Part shown: piece by piece, positions 41,856 through 50,387 of the stretch
Position numbering within the stretch: the first letter of the stretch is position 1
Layout: each line of letters starts with the position of its first letter
Source of the DNA: an uncultured Flavobacteriales bacterium
Lineage (GTDB): Bacteria > Bacteroidota > Bacteroidia > Flavobacteriales > Crocinitomicaceae
Direction: 5' to 3'
Assembly (NCBI GenBank): GCA_946479285.1
Contig: CAMLFH010000007.1
Span: 165,203 to 229,202 of the forward strand
DNA: 64,000 nt
Made by a program: the position numbers and the translations under genes
Notes under the pieces: generated by a model
The model's database searches: none
The model's input: the letters and a program-made list of their open reading frames with translations, nothing else
Told to the model about the DNA's origin: nothing

Positions 41856-42367
41856 AAATTGTAGCGTTTTTGGTTTTAATAATTCTTCGCAAAAAAACCT
41901 TCTCTTTTTCAAAAGAAGGTTGATTTACGCGTTTTAGTTTTCACGGAGCGAAATTAAAATTTTAGTTAACCCACCATTCATCTGGGACATCCAAAATTCG
42001 TAAACTACCTGTTTCAATGAGTGCCTGACAGGATTAGTTATGCTTGCATATTTGCTGGAAAATTTCCCTATTTTAGTAAAAATATTCATCAACCAACCGT
42101 TCAGATCATGAAATTATAGTAATCAATTTGTTAGACTTATCTGATCGAACGAACTAAACATTTAGTTTGTTTTGAATAAATTTTTCTCCTTCCTACACGA
42201 ATTAAAAAAAATTTGAGTAGTATTGAAACAGCGAAATGCGCAAAACACTATTTACTGAAAACCACCAAAATATCTGATTGAATTTCATAAACAAAAAGAA
42301 ATAATGAACGGATGATACATATAGTTAGTGAGTGGCGCATATATATAAGATAGCATTAAATAGAACC
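41856..42367. other. AT-rich intergenic region
   Basis: No gene is visible over 512 bp. It contains a hairpin with T-run near the minus-strand gene (41896-41921) and an imperfect inverted repeat AACGAACTAAA / TTTAGTTTGTT at 42148-42171. A GTG at 42332 in frame with the ATPase gene could be an alternative start. Base composition is clearly more AT-rich than the flanking housekeeping genes. Confidence 0.5.
41896..41921 (-). promoter_or_regulatory. Leader hairpin with U-run upstream of the barrel gene
   Basis: On the minus strand AACCTTCT (41921-41914) pairs with AGAAGGTT (41903-41896) and is followed by seven T residues. It lies about 36 nt upstream of the ATG at 41855. No minus-strand gene lies just upstream for it to terminate, so an attenuator-like role is possible. 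Confidence 0.45.
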
Positions 42368-43969
42368 ATGAATTATATCATTAATTTTCCAGATAGAAAT
42401 GGAACAGGAGGACAAGAAACTGTCAGTACCGAGAATAACATTGTCCTAATTGGCGCAAACGGATCAGGAAAAACTCGACTTGGGGTTAAAATTGAAGAAT
42501 TAAACCAAGACACTATCACAGTACATCGTATTAGTGCTCAAAAAGCTCTGAATTTGCCACTCTACGCTAATATAAAGAACCTTGAGCAAGCTGAAAAAGA
42601 ATTGATGCTAGGAAGATCTGACAAATTTGCTAGCGTAAGTGGGATTCATGGAAAAAATTCTTCCAGATGGAATCATAATCCAGCAACTCATTTATTGGAC
42701 GATTATGAATCATTATTATCTCTTCTTTTTGCTAAATCTGCAGAAAGAGATAGACAATATACCAGTTCTGCCAAAGACACTGGTATTTATGAAGATGTTC
42801 CTGATGCGCCAATAGACAAAATAATTGCATTGTGGAATTCAATAATGCCGCATCGAGAAATAATTTTTATAAACGGTAAAGTCAGTGCAAAAAAAACCGG
42901 GCAACCAGAGTACCACGCACAAGAAATGAGCGATGGAGAAAGAGTTATGCTTTATTTGATTGGACAATGCTTATGTATTCCTGAAAATTCGATAATAATA
43001 ATTGACGAGCCCGAAATACATTTGCATAAATCAGTGGTAGGTAAATTATGGAATAAAGTAGAAAACCAAATACAGAATAAGATTCTCATTTATATTACCC
43101 ATGATTTAGATTTTGCCGCTTCAAGAACAGATGCAAAGAAGATTTGGATTCAGGAATATAATGGTAATAACAAATGGGTTTGGCAAGAAACACCTGTTGA
43201 TGAAAACCTACCTGAAGGCTTAATGCTGGAAATAGTTGGAAATAGAAAAAATGTAATCTTTTGTGAAGGAGAAAACGGGAAATTGGACGCCACTATTTAT
43301 CAATTAATTTACCCTGATTATCATATTATTCCTAGAGGAGGAGGAGATAAAGTTATTGAGGCTACTAAAGCACTTAGAGCAAACACTTCTTTACATCATT
43401 TGACAGCTCATGGGATAATTGACAGCGATTATAAAGACGATGCTGAAATCGCAGCATTATTGGGTCATAATGTACACACTATATCTGTTGCTGAAATTGA
43501 GAGTTTATTTTGCATTGAACCAGTTCTTCGAATTATATCCGAACATCTTGAATTGGATGCTCATACTAAAGTAAATGAAGTAATAGATTATCTAATAAAT
43601 TCTCTCAATAAAGAGTTTGATACCCAGGTATCCTCAAAAGCTGAGAAAATAATAGAATACCAACTAGGAGCCTTTTCGAAAGAATCTAACTCTGAACAGG
43701 GGCTGGTTGATGGACTAAATACTACAATAGGTAGAATTGACATACCAGCTACATACGAAGCATGTAGAGTGTTATACCAAAACTCTATTGACAATCGAGA
43801 TTTGGAAAAACTACTACTAATCTATAATCGTAAATCATTACCAAATCGAATTTCATCAATTTTTGGTTTAGCAAGTGGTGAATATGGAAAATTATTAGTC
43901 CGCCTTCTTAAAGGAAGTCGTCAACCTGAAATAGTTGCTGCATTAAAACAATATTTACCTGAGATTTAA
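42368..43969 (+). CDS. AAA ATPase fused to TOPRIM/DUF4435-like domain (candidate anti-phage protein)
   Basis: A 533-residue protein. The N-terminal ABC/SMC-like ATPase has Walker A GANGSGKT (29-36), signature-like EMSDGERVML (about 187-196), Walker B IIIIDEPE (Asp-213, Glu-214) and an H-loop THD (244-246). The C-terminal part looks like TOPRIM: Glu-300 in FCEGENGKLDATIY, Asp-352/Asp-354 in IIDSDYKDD and VAEIESLFCIEP. This ATPase plus DUF4435 pairing is seen in PARIS (AriA plus AriB) and OLD-family defence proteins; here both are in one chain. The ATG at 42368 begins a typical first strand; a GTG at 42332 is possible. The surroundings are AT-rich and accessory. Confidence 0.82.
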   Translation: MNYIINFPDRNGTGGQETVSTENNIVLIGANGSGKTRLGVKIEELNQDTITVHRISAQKALNLPLYANIKNLEQAEKELMLGRSDKFASVSGIHGKNSSRWNHNPATHLLDDYESLLSLLFAKSAERDRQYTSSAKDTGIYEDVPDAPIDKIIALWNSIMPHREIIFINGKVSAKKTGQPEYHAQEMSDGERVMLYLIGQCLCIPENSIIIIDEPEIHLHKSVVGKLWNKVENQIQNKILIYITHDLDFAASRTDAKKIWIQEYNGNNKWVWQETPVDENLPEGLMLEIVGNRKNVIFCEGENGKLDATIYQLIYPDYHIIPRGGGDKVIEATKALRANTSLHHLTAHGIIDSDYKDDAEIAALLGHNVHTISVAEIESLFCIEPVLRIISEHLELDAHTKVNEVIDYLINSLNKEFDTQVSSKAEKIIEYQLGAFSKESNSEQGLVDGLNTTIGRIDIPATYEACRVLYQNSIDNRDLEKLLLIYNRKSLPNRISSIFGLASGEYGKLLVRLLKGSRQPEIVAALKQYLPEI

Positions 43970-44093
43970 AAACCCTACTTAATGGTGTGTAGTGCATAAC
44001 CTCTTGGAAATGTGCCATAAAACAAGCGTCATAGCTATACGTAAAACGACACAAAAATTAAGACCTGTTGAAAAACCATAAACAAAACGCTCA

Positions 44094-44297
44094 ATGAAAA
44101 AAACAACTTTGACAGCAATCGTTTTGACAAGCATACTTTTTACCGGTTGTAAAAAGAAATACGTTTGTGAATGCGGAAATCCGGGTGGAATATATAAAAC
44201 ATTTGCCATTAAAGACACAAGAAAAGTTGCTTCAGAGAAGTGTTATGACAAAGATCAGGATGTTCCGTTTAGCGAAACGTATTGTCTTTTGAAATAA
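44094..44297 (+). CDS. Small cysteine-containing lipoprotein
   Basis: A 67-residue lipoprotein with signal TAIVLTSILFTGC (Cys-19) followed by KKKYVCECGNPGGIYK and four further Cys (two in VCEC, one in SEKC, one in TYC), so two disulfides are possible. No family recognised. It sits in the AT-rich patch behind the ATPase gene. Confidence 0.7.
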   Translation: MKKTTLTAIVLTSILFTGCKKKYVCECGNPGGIYKTFAIKDTRKVASEKCYDKDQDVPFSETYCLLK

Positions 44298-44375
44298 TAG
44301 ATATAACGTTACAAGTGACGATCCTATGAACTACTTGTGAACTTAGATAAGCTTTTATAAAAAACAAATACACTT

Positions 44376-44708
44376 ATGAAAATTAATAAGAAACTTTTAT
44401 TTATTCCAATTTTCTTTATTTGTGTTTTGACTGTAAATTATAGTGTGTATTCCTATTATTCAAAAAAAGAATTTAAGCAGAAAATAAATTTTTTAATTGC
44501 AAAAATTGAAATATCCCCTTCAATGCGATGTAGTTTTTACAATAAAAATGGAGTCGAATTATGTCTGAATAGTTATACTTTTTTTGAATATCAAAAAATA
44601 AGTGTGAGTGATAGTATCGTAAAAAATGAAAACTCATCAAAATTGTTAATCTTTAGAAAAAACAGAACGAAAAAATATGATGTTTTTTTAGAATTGGAGC
44701 CAGACTAA
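44376..44708 (+). CDS. Membrane-anchored hypothetical protein
   Basis: A 110-residue protein with one N-terminal transmembrane segment (LLFIPIFFICVLTVNYSVYSYY, 7-28) and a lysine-rich exported or cytoplasmic remainder containing two Cys (SMRCSFYNKNGVELCLNSY). Codons are very AT-rich. No family recognised; it may be a recently acquired or fast-evolving gene. Confidence 0.6.
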   Translation: MKINKKLLFIPIFFICVLTVNYSVYSYYSKKEFKQKINFLIAKIEISPSMRCSFYNKNGVELCLNSYTFFEYQKISVSDSIVKNENSSKLLIFRKNRTKKYDVFLELEPD

Positions 44709-44737
44709 TTTTTAAAATAGAATAAATTCAAAACCAA

Positions 44738-44767
44738 AAAATCCCAACCAAAACTGGATGGGATTTT
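44738..44767. terminator. Bidirectional terminator before the aconitase gene
   Basis: The stem AAAATCCCA (44738-44746) / TGGGATTTT (44759-44767) with a 12-nt loop serves the aconitase gene read leftward and the small gene read rightward. Confidence 0.75.
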
Positions 44768-44789
44768 CTATTTTAAATACTGTTTTTGA

Positions 44790-47060
44790 TTATTTCTGAC
44801 TTTCCAACTTGATCAGGTTCAATGCAGACCCTGCTTTAAACCATGCAATCTGCTGGTCGTTGTAAGTATGGTTCAATTTGATCTCTTCTTTCGAACCATC
44901 TGCATGAACGATTTCCAAAGTCAATTGTTTACCCGGAGCAAAGTCCACTAAATCAATGAAGTTAAAAGTGTCGTCTTCCAGGATCTTGTTGTAATCTGAT
45001 TCAGTTGCAAAAGTTAATCCAAGCATTCCTTGTTTTTTCAGGTTTGTTTCGTGGATGCGCGCAAAGGATTTTACAATTACTGCTTTCACACCTAAATGAC
45101 GCGGTTCCATTGCCGCATGCTCGCGGGAAGAACCTTCTCCATAATTGTGATCTCCTACAACGATCGAAGGAATTCCTGCCGCTTTGTAGGCACGGGCTAC
45201 CGCAGGAACTTCACCTGTTGAACCGGTCAATTGATTCACCACCTCATTTGCTTTATTGTTAAATGCATTTTCAGCACCAATCAACATGTTATTAGAAATA
45301 TTATCTAAATGACCGCGGTAACGCAGCCACGGACCAGCCATGGAAATATGGTCGGTTGTACATTTCCCGAATGCTTTGATCAATAATTTTGCATTGTGGA
45401 TATTTTGTCCATCCCAGGCCGGAAAAGATTCCAGTAACTGCAGACGCGTTGAATCGGGTCTTACGATTACTTCCACTTTTGAACCGTCTTCAGCTGGTTT
45501 TTGGTATCCCGGATCTTCCACATCAAATCCTTTGGTAGGAAGTTCATCTCCATGCGGAGGAAGCAATTTCACTTGTTCCCCTTTATCGTTGGTCAAAGTA
45601 TCTGTCAGCGGATTGAATCCCAAATCACCGGAAATTGCCAAAGCAGCAACCATTTCAGGAGAAGTTACGAAGGCATGTGTATTCGGGTTTCCGTCTGCTC
45701 TTTTGGAGAAATTCCGGTTGAACGAGTGAACAATGGTGTTTTTTTCCTGTTTGTCTGCTCCTTCACGATCCCACTGACCGATACAAGGTCCGCAGGCATT
45801 GGTGAAGACTTTCGTCCCCATTTTCTCGAAGGTTGCAATAATCCCATCCCGCTCGATCGTATAACGAACCTGCTCCGATCCCGGGTTGATCCCGAATTCT
45901 GCTTTTGGCGTAATTCCGTGCTTCACGGCCTGCTCCACAATGGAAGCCGCACGCGACATATCTTCGTAGGAAGAGTTGGTACAAGATCCGATCAAGCCCC
46001 ACTCTATTTTCATGGGCCAGCCATTTGCTTCGGCTTCTTCTTTCATTTTTGAAACAGGTGTTCCGCGGTCCGGAGTAAATGGTCCGTTGATATGAGGTTC
46101 CAATGTATTTAAATCGATTTCAATCAATTCGTCAAAATAGGTCTCCGGATCTGCATAAACTTCTGCATCACCGGTTAAATGCTCAGCAATTTGATCTGCC
46201 AAAGCAACTACTTCTGCTCTTCCTGTTGCAGTCAAATAACGGCGCATAGCATCGTCATAACCAAAGGTCGAAGTTGTTGCTCCGATTTCTGCACCCATGT
46301 TACAAATCGTTCCTTTTCCGGTAGCAGAAAGGGAAATTGCTCCGTCGCCGAAATACTCGACAACAGCTCCTGTTCCACCTTTTACCGTAAGGATTTGAGC
46401 AACTTTCAGGATCACATCTTTTGCAGATGTCCAACCGTTTAGTTTCCCGGTTAGTTTCACTCCGATCAGTTTCGGGAATTTCAATTCCCAAGGCATTCCG
46501 GCCATGACATCCACAGCATCGGCACCACCAACACCGATAGCGATCATTCCAAGTCCGCCGCCGTTTACCGTATGAGAATCCGTTCCGATCATCATTCCGC
46601 CCGGGAATGCGTAATTCTCCAGCATCACCTGATGAATAATACCGGCTCCCGGTTTCCAGAAACCGATCCCGTATTTATCAGAGATGGATGACAAAAAGTT
46701 AAAAACCTCGCTGCTTTCATTCAAGGAACGCTGTAAATCGGCATCCGCACCTACTTTTGCCTGGATCAAATGGTCACAATGCACTGTTGAAGGAACAGCA
46801 ACTTTTGGTTTTCCCGCCTGCATGAATTGCAACAAAGCCATTTGGGCCGTTGCATCCTGCATCGTTACTCTATCCGGAGCAAAATCCACATAAGATTTTC
46901 CACGTTCATGAGTCTTGGTTGCATTGCCGTCCCAAAGGTGGGCATATAATATTTTTTCTGTCAGGGTTAAAGGTCGTCCAACTACTTTTCTTGCAGCAGC
47001 CACACGTTCGGGGTAAGAAGCGTAGACCTTTCGGATCATATCTAAATCGAATACAGCCAT
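44790..47060 (-). CDS. acnA: Aconitate hydratase, AcnA/mitochondrial type
   Basis: A 756-residue iron-sulfur enzyme that interconverts citrate and isocitrate in the TCA cycle. The [4Fe-4S] cysteines are in [15 protein letters not shown] and in [14 protein letters not shown]. Other signatures are [28 protein letters not shown] and the C-terminal swivel domain [24 protein letters not shown] with [24 protein letters not shown]. Its overall form matches mitochondrial-type aconitases. A second, unrelated-length aconitase (AcnB) lies 3.3 kb away on the same strand. Confidence 0.96.
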   Translation of the reverse strand: MAVFDLDMIRKVYASYPERVAAARKVVGRPLTLTEKILYAHLWDGNATKTHERGKSYVDFAPDRVTMQDATAQMALLQFMQAGKPKVAVPSTVHCDHLIQAKVGADADLQRSLNESSEVFNFLSSISDKYGIGFWKPGAGIIHQVMLENYAFPGGMMIGTDSHTVNGGGLGMIAIGVGGADAVDVMAGMPWELKFPKLIGVKLTGKLNGWTSAKDVILKVAQILTVKGGTGAVVEYFGDGAISLSATGKGTICNMGAEIGATTSTFGYDDAMRRYLTATGRAEVVALADQIAEHLTGDAEVYADPETYFDELIEIDLNTLEPHINGPFTPDRGTPVSKMKEEAEANGWPMKIEWGLIGSCTNSSYEDMSRAASIVEQAVKHGITPKAEFGINPGSEQVRYTIERDGIIATFEKMGTKVFTNACGPCIGQWDREGADKQEKNTIVHSFNRNFSKRADGNPNTHAFVTSPEMVAALAISGDLGFNPLTDTLTNDKGEQVKLLPPHGDELPTKGFDVEDPGYQKPAEDGSKVEVIVRPDSTRLQLLESFPAWDGQNIHNAKLLIKAFGKCTTDHISMAGPWLRYRGHLDNISNNMLIGAENAFNNKANEVVNQLTGSTGEVPAVARAYKAAGIPSIVVGDHNYGEGSSREHAAMEPRHLGVKAVIVKSFARIHETNLKKQGMLGLTFATESDYNKILEDDTFNFIDLVDFAPGKQLTLEIVHADGSKEEIKLNHTYNDQQIAWFKAGSALNLIKLESQK

Positions 47061-47251
47061 TATCAGTTCATTTTTGTATAGTTCTAAATTTAAGCATTAA
47101 AAAAATAACGGGTATCACAACAAATCTATAAATGCATTGATTTTTTCTATGGGCCTCTGTTTCCAAGAATATGTTTATATTGGCTGTGAATAGTTGTTCC
47201 TAAACCACCAATTTGTGATATACCAAGTGAAAATCTTCTTTTTACAACTAA

Positions 47252-47962
47252 ATGATTCAGAAAAATTTACTATTGATAGTGGCAATCCTCGCAATTTCTC
47301 CTTTTTGCAGAAGTCAAATGCGCGTGAAAACCATGAAATCGGATCCCCCTAACTCCGGATACACTTTGTATCTTTACTCAGACTCTACGTTTTTCTACGA
47401 ATGGGGAGAAACCTATGGCGAACCACAATTCGTAACCGGCAAGTTTCAGTATAAAAAACAAGATCTTGTTATCATTCCTGACTCTGCATTCACTTTAGCA
47501 TTCAATATTACAACACCAGAGCTGGATAGTTGTTCCCGTGATATAGATGTCAAAGTAGTGGCGAGAGACCAGAAGAAGTTTGACACAGAATGGACAATCT
47601 CTAAAAGAGGTTCGGTAAGCAGCGGAATTTTACTAATGAATGGAGACAAGCGGGAAAAAATCAAAGTTATCGATCACATCTCCAAGAACGGCGTATTGGG
47701 GGTAGATAAAACCCAAAAAACCTGGGGTTTATTCAAGATAAATTGTGACGGGCATGAACTGGTTTTAACCGATTTTTCAAGATTAGGTGAAATAGCATAT
47801 GCGTTTCCGATATCAGCTGCAACGAGAGCTGTTGTTGTAGAGGTCAACTTACCACACGAAGTTGTTTGCCACAATATGCTGGGAATTATAAGCTACGGAT
47901 CGATCAAAGAAGGTGTCATTTGGTTTGATCACAAAAAAGTTCAGGTAAGAAATCGTCACTAA
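47252..47962 (+). CDS. Secreted hypothetical protein
   Basis: A 236-residue protein with a signal peptide (LLLIVAILAISPFCRSQ) and a beta-rich body (YTLYLYSDSTFFYEWGETYGEPQFVTGKFQYKKQDLVII, WTISKRGSVSSGILLMNGDK). The 'SxxxFxYxW...GkY' start resembles lipocalin-like or peptide-binding sheets common in secreted proteins of this phylum, but I cannot name a family. It lies in the accessory segment between the two aconitases. Confidence 0.7.
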   Translation: MIQKNLLLIVAILAISPFCRSQMRVKTMKSDPPNSGYTLYLYSDSTFFYEWGETYGEPQFVTGKFQYKKQDLVIIPDSAFTLAFNITTPELDSCSRDIDVKVVARDQKKFDTEWTISKRGSVSSGILLMNGDKREKIKVIDHISKNGVLGVDKTQKTWGLFKINCDGHELVLTDFSRLGEIAYAFPISAATRAVVVEVNLPHEVVCHNMLGIISYGSIKEGVIWFDHKKVQVRNRH

Positions 47963-48038
47963 CAATTTGTGTGATGGGGCAAATTTCGTTAAGTGATTCT
48001 GCAAACAACAAGTTTTCACCAGACAAGCTAATTGACAA

Positions 48039-48383
48039 ATGGAAATAAGACTTATCGTTATTCGGACAAATAATCAAAAACAACTTGCTGACTTTTACAG
48101 TTTGCTTGGTTTGACGTTTGATTATCATCAACATGGTAATTCACCCATGCATTATTCAGCAACAATTGGAAGTTTGGTTTTAGAAATTTATCCGTTGACA
48201 AAAAAACAAACACAGCCCGACCAAAATTTAAGGTTAGGTTTCGCAATTGATAAGTTTAATGAAACACTTCAACTGCTAAACAAGCATGGTATCTCATTTT
48301 CGGAGCCTACCCAAACTGACTTTGGTTTTCTAACCATCATTTCAGATCCTGACGGAAGGAAAATTGAACTTTATAAGAAGTAA
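48039..48383 (+). CDS. VOC-family protein (glyoxalase/bleomycin-resistance fold)
   Basis: A 114-residue single-module vicinal-oxygen-chelate protein: IRLIVIRTNNQKQLADFYSLLGLTFDYHQHG at the start, LVLEIYPL in the centre and FLTIISDPDGRKIELYKK at the end. One metal-ligand candidate is Glu in the final KIELY. The substrate is unknown; a homodimer would be needed for an active site. It is 10 bp before the next gene. Confidence 0.85.
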   Translation: MEIRLIVIRTNNQKQLADFYSLLGLTFDYHQHGNSPMHYSATIGSLVLEIYPLTKKQTQPDQNLRLGFAIDKFNETLQLLNKHGISFSEPTQTDFGFLTIISDPDGRKIELYKK

Positions 48384-48393
48384 CCATAGAAAC

Positions 48394-49443
48394 ATGTCAG
48401 CAATTGATCAGTACAAACACTCCCATTTGGGTTTTATCGAATGTCCATCGACTTTTGATTTTGTAAATAACAATCCGACAAGGAAAATTGCTCTTTATGA
48501 ATTGTTGGAGAATATTCCCCGGGATGAAACGGATTTTGACGGAAAGATCGGTGATATTATTTTAGGCGGCGGAAGCGGTGAAGCTCCTTCATTTCGAATT
48601 TCGATACCGGAAGCCATTCATTTTTTCGCAAAAGACAGTTCAGACTACCAGGGAGATAGCTCCGATTTATTCAAAGCATTCTGGACACCTGCACAAACAT
48701 CTATTTATTGTGAAGGTTTTTCAAAACTTGGCTGGACACCCGGCACACCTATTGAGTTTTGGTTGGCGGAAACTATTTGCTCGCTTCTTATCTCCAATCT
48801 TGAAACTTATTCAGCTTATAAGAACAATTCCAGCCCGAAAACTAAGCGCTTAATCAAGACTAGGCTGGTAAACATGACGCTTTTCAAAATGAATAAAGAA
48901 AAAATAGAAGATCTTAAAAAAAGAAGACTGCAGCTACAGGAGGAAGTTCAACTGAAGAAGTTAAGAGACAGAATTGCACCTAAATTGGCTCATTTGGAAA
49001 AAACAGGTGAACCTTATACTATTCATTATGAAAATGAGAATCTGAATTGGATTTATTCAACCGTAAGCACAAGGAAAAAGGATGGGTATTTTGGCATACA
49101 TGGAGATTTTCAAATTGATGTTGATGATTCAACAGCAATAGAAATTATTGAAATGAGAGAAGAAGAAATTAACTCCGGTAAATTTCGAGAGCAGTTTTCA
49201 ACACTCATTCCAGACAATATGAATGTCATTGTGTGTTATGATGGTGGCGATCCCGAGTTAGAAATTTCAGCAACATCCTTTTTATCTCATCCAACGAAGT
49301 TTCTTACTCATCCGGACACTTGGACAATCACCATTGACAAACAATGGATTATCGAATATATTTGGGATCAAGAGGTGATTAGATTTATTCAGTTGCAGGA
49401 ATCAGTACCAACCTTAATTAAGAGAATTGTTCTAGAAGAATAA
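48394..49443 (+). CDS. Hypothetical protein, accessory
   Basis: A 349-residue cytoplasmic protein. It has a polar N-terminal half (YELLENIPRDETDFDGKIGDIILGGGSGEAPSFRISIPEAIHFF), a charged helical segment at about 165-205 (KEKIEDLKKRRLQLQEEVQLKKLRDR) that may form a coiled coil, and a beta-rich end with VIVCYDGGDPELEIS. The GGGSGE stretch is not a Walker motif. No family recognised. The ATG at 48394 is preferred because the longer frame overlaps the VOC gene. Confidence 0.65.
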   Translation: MSAIDQYKHSHLGFIECPSTFDFVNNNPTRKIALYELLENIPRDETDFDGKIGDIILGGGSGEAPSFRISIPEAIHFFAKDSSDYQGDSSDLFKAFWTPAQTSIYCEGFSKLGWTPGTPIEFWLAETICSLLISNLETYSAYKNNSSPKTKRLIKTRLVNMTLFKMNKEKIEDLKKRRLQLQEEVQLKKLRDRIAPKLAHLEKTGEPYTIHYENENLNWIYSTVSTRKKDGYFGIHGDFQIDVDDSTAIEIIEMREEEINSGKFREQFSTLIPDNMNVIVCYDGGDPELEISATSFLSHPTKFLTHPDTWTITIDKQWIIEYIWDQEVIRFIQLQESVPTLIKRIVLEE

Positions 49444-49463
49444 AAAACGAAACGCTCTTAATA

Positions 49464-49494
49464 AAAAAGCCCGAACCTAAGATTCGAGCTTTTT
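49464..49494. terminator. Terminator between convergent accessory genes
   Basis: The stem AAAAAGCCCGAA (49464-49475) / TTCGAGCTTTTT (49483-49494) has one mismatch and T-runs on both strands. Confidence 0.8.
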
Positions 49495-49505
49495 ATTTAA
49501 GATTA

Positions 49506-49802
49506 TTATTCTGTCAGATTCATATGTGAAAAATGCTCTCTAAACCAAGGAATAAAATCATTTGAATTAAACATCCCATAAAAAAACTCCATCTTAATTA
49601 CTAACAAACTTGGAGAAAATGAACACCTTTCCATAATAAAATTGTGTATATTTTTTGATTTTTCATTTTCGTCTGCAGCTATTATAAAGACATTCTCTTT
49701 TCCTTTTTTTGAAACATAATTACTCCGAATAACCTCCTCAAAATCAGACATTTCGTTTTCATTATCGATTGTGTCAAATATTACTACAAATGGCTTTTTC
49801 AT
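49506..49802 (-). CDS. Small hypothetical protein, second gene of a pair
   Basis: A 98-residue protein with alternating hydrophobic strands (FVVIFDTIDNEN, NVFIIAADENEK, LLVIKMEFFYGMF) and helices between, suggesting a small alpha/beta fold such as a receiver-like or TIR-like unit, though no key residues prove it. It starts 4 bp after its partner membrane gene ends and is very AT-rich. Function unknown. Confidence 0.6.
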   Translation of the reverse strand: MKKPFVVIFDTIDNENEMSDFEEVIRSNYVSKKGKENVFIIAADENEKSKNIHNFIMERCSFSPSLLVIKMEFFYGMFNSNDFIPWFREHFSHMNLTE

Positions 49803-49806
49803 AATA

Positions 49807-50211
49807 TTAATTATTATTTAGATGCTTTAATATTTTGTTGTCGAGTCTTTCTAAACTTGTTTTAGATTTCTTTTTTGAAAACAAAGAAAAAATTAAACAG
49901 AGCAAAGACGCCAAAAACACTGCTGCATAGATGACTAAAACAATTATAGTTGACCAGTTTATTAATTGTAGTTCAGCATTATCTTTTTTGACAACATTAT
50001 AAATTTCACCCGTGTAAAAAATCACAACAACCGAGATTAATGTAGCAATTAATGTAGACAATAAAAAAGATTCCCAATTACTAAATTTCGAGAACTCCAA
50101 ATTATCCCTAAGAGTTAGATATTCATCATTAGTCAACGGATATGTCATCTCATTGGCCAATGGAGCACTTTCTCTTGCTCCGCCAAGTGTCTGATTATCT
50201 CCCATATTCAA
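49807..50211 (-). CDS. Two-helix membrane protein, first gene of a pair
   Basis: A 134-residue protein. An N-terminal soluble segment (TNDEYLTLRDNLEFSKFSNWESFL) is followed by two transmembrane segments at about 50-68 (LLSTLIATLISVVVIFYTG) and 89-111 (IIVLVIYAAVFLASLLCLIFSLF), then a basic tail (SKKKSKTSLERLDNKILKHL). No family recognised. A -7 box TATCTTTG is 70 bp upstream. The tight spacing with the 98-residue gene suggests a functional pair. Confidence 0.6.
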   Translation of the reverse strand: MNMGDNQTLGGARESAPLANEMTYPLTNDEYLTLRDNLEFSKFSNWESFLLSTLIATLISVVVIFYTGEIYNVVKKDNAELQLINWSTIIVLVIYAAVFLASLLCLIFSLFSKKKSKTSLERLDNKILKHLNNN

Positions 50212-50280
50212 TAGTTAATTTTGCATCAGTGAATTGTTACATTAGTAAACACATTGGTTAATTAATATGCTATCCTGTTC

Positions 50281-50288
50281 CAAAGATA
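50281..50288 (-). promoter_or_regulatory. Predicted -7 box of the membrane/98-residue gene pair
   Basis: TATCTTTG on the minus strand is a full TAnnTTTG match, 69 bp before the start at 50211. Confidence 0.45.
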
Positions 50289-50339
50289 ATAATTGAACTT
50301 ATCTATATTTAACTTATTGGTATTCTGATATAATTAAAA

Positions 50340-50369
50340 AATCCCGATCCGTTCTAACTGATCGGGATT
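50340..50369 (-). terminator. Terminator after acnB
   Basis: The perfect stem AATCCCGATC (50340-50349) / GATCGGGATT (50360-50369) is followed on the minus strand by a T-run. It lies 18 bp past the acnB stop. Confidence 0.85.
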
Positions 50370-50387
50370 ATAACCATTGTATTTAAA

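Noticed and set aside
42288..44088. 11-base direct repeat CATAAACAAAA flanking the AAA ATPase gene as an insertion target duplication
   Set aside because: The AT-rich 11-mer is expected by chance in this composition, and the ends of any element are not evident.
43979..44218. 79-residue minus-strand frame near the 67-residue lipoprotein
   Set aside because: It overlaps the plus-strand lipoprotein gene antisense and lacks a signal peptide or motif.
45501..46052. 183-residue plus-strand frame opposite the AcnA-type aconitase
   Set aside because: It lies wholly antisense to a well-conserved aconitase and shows no family signature or promoter.
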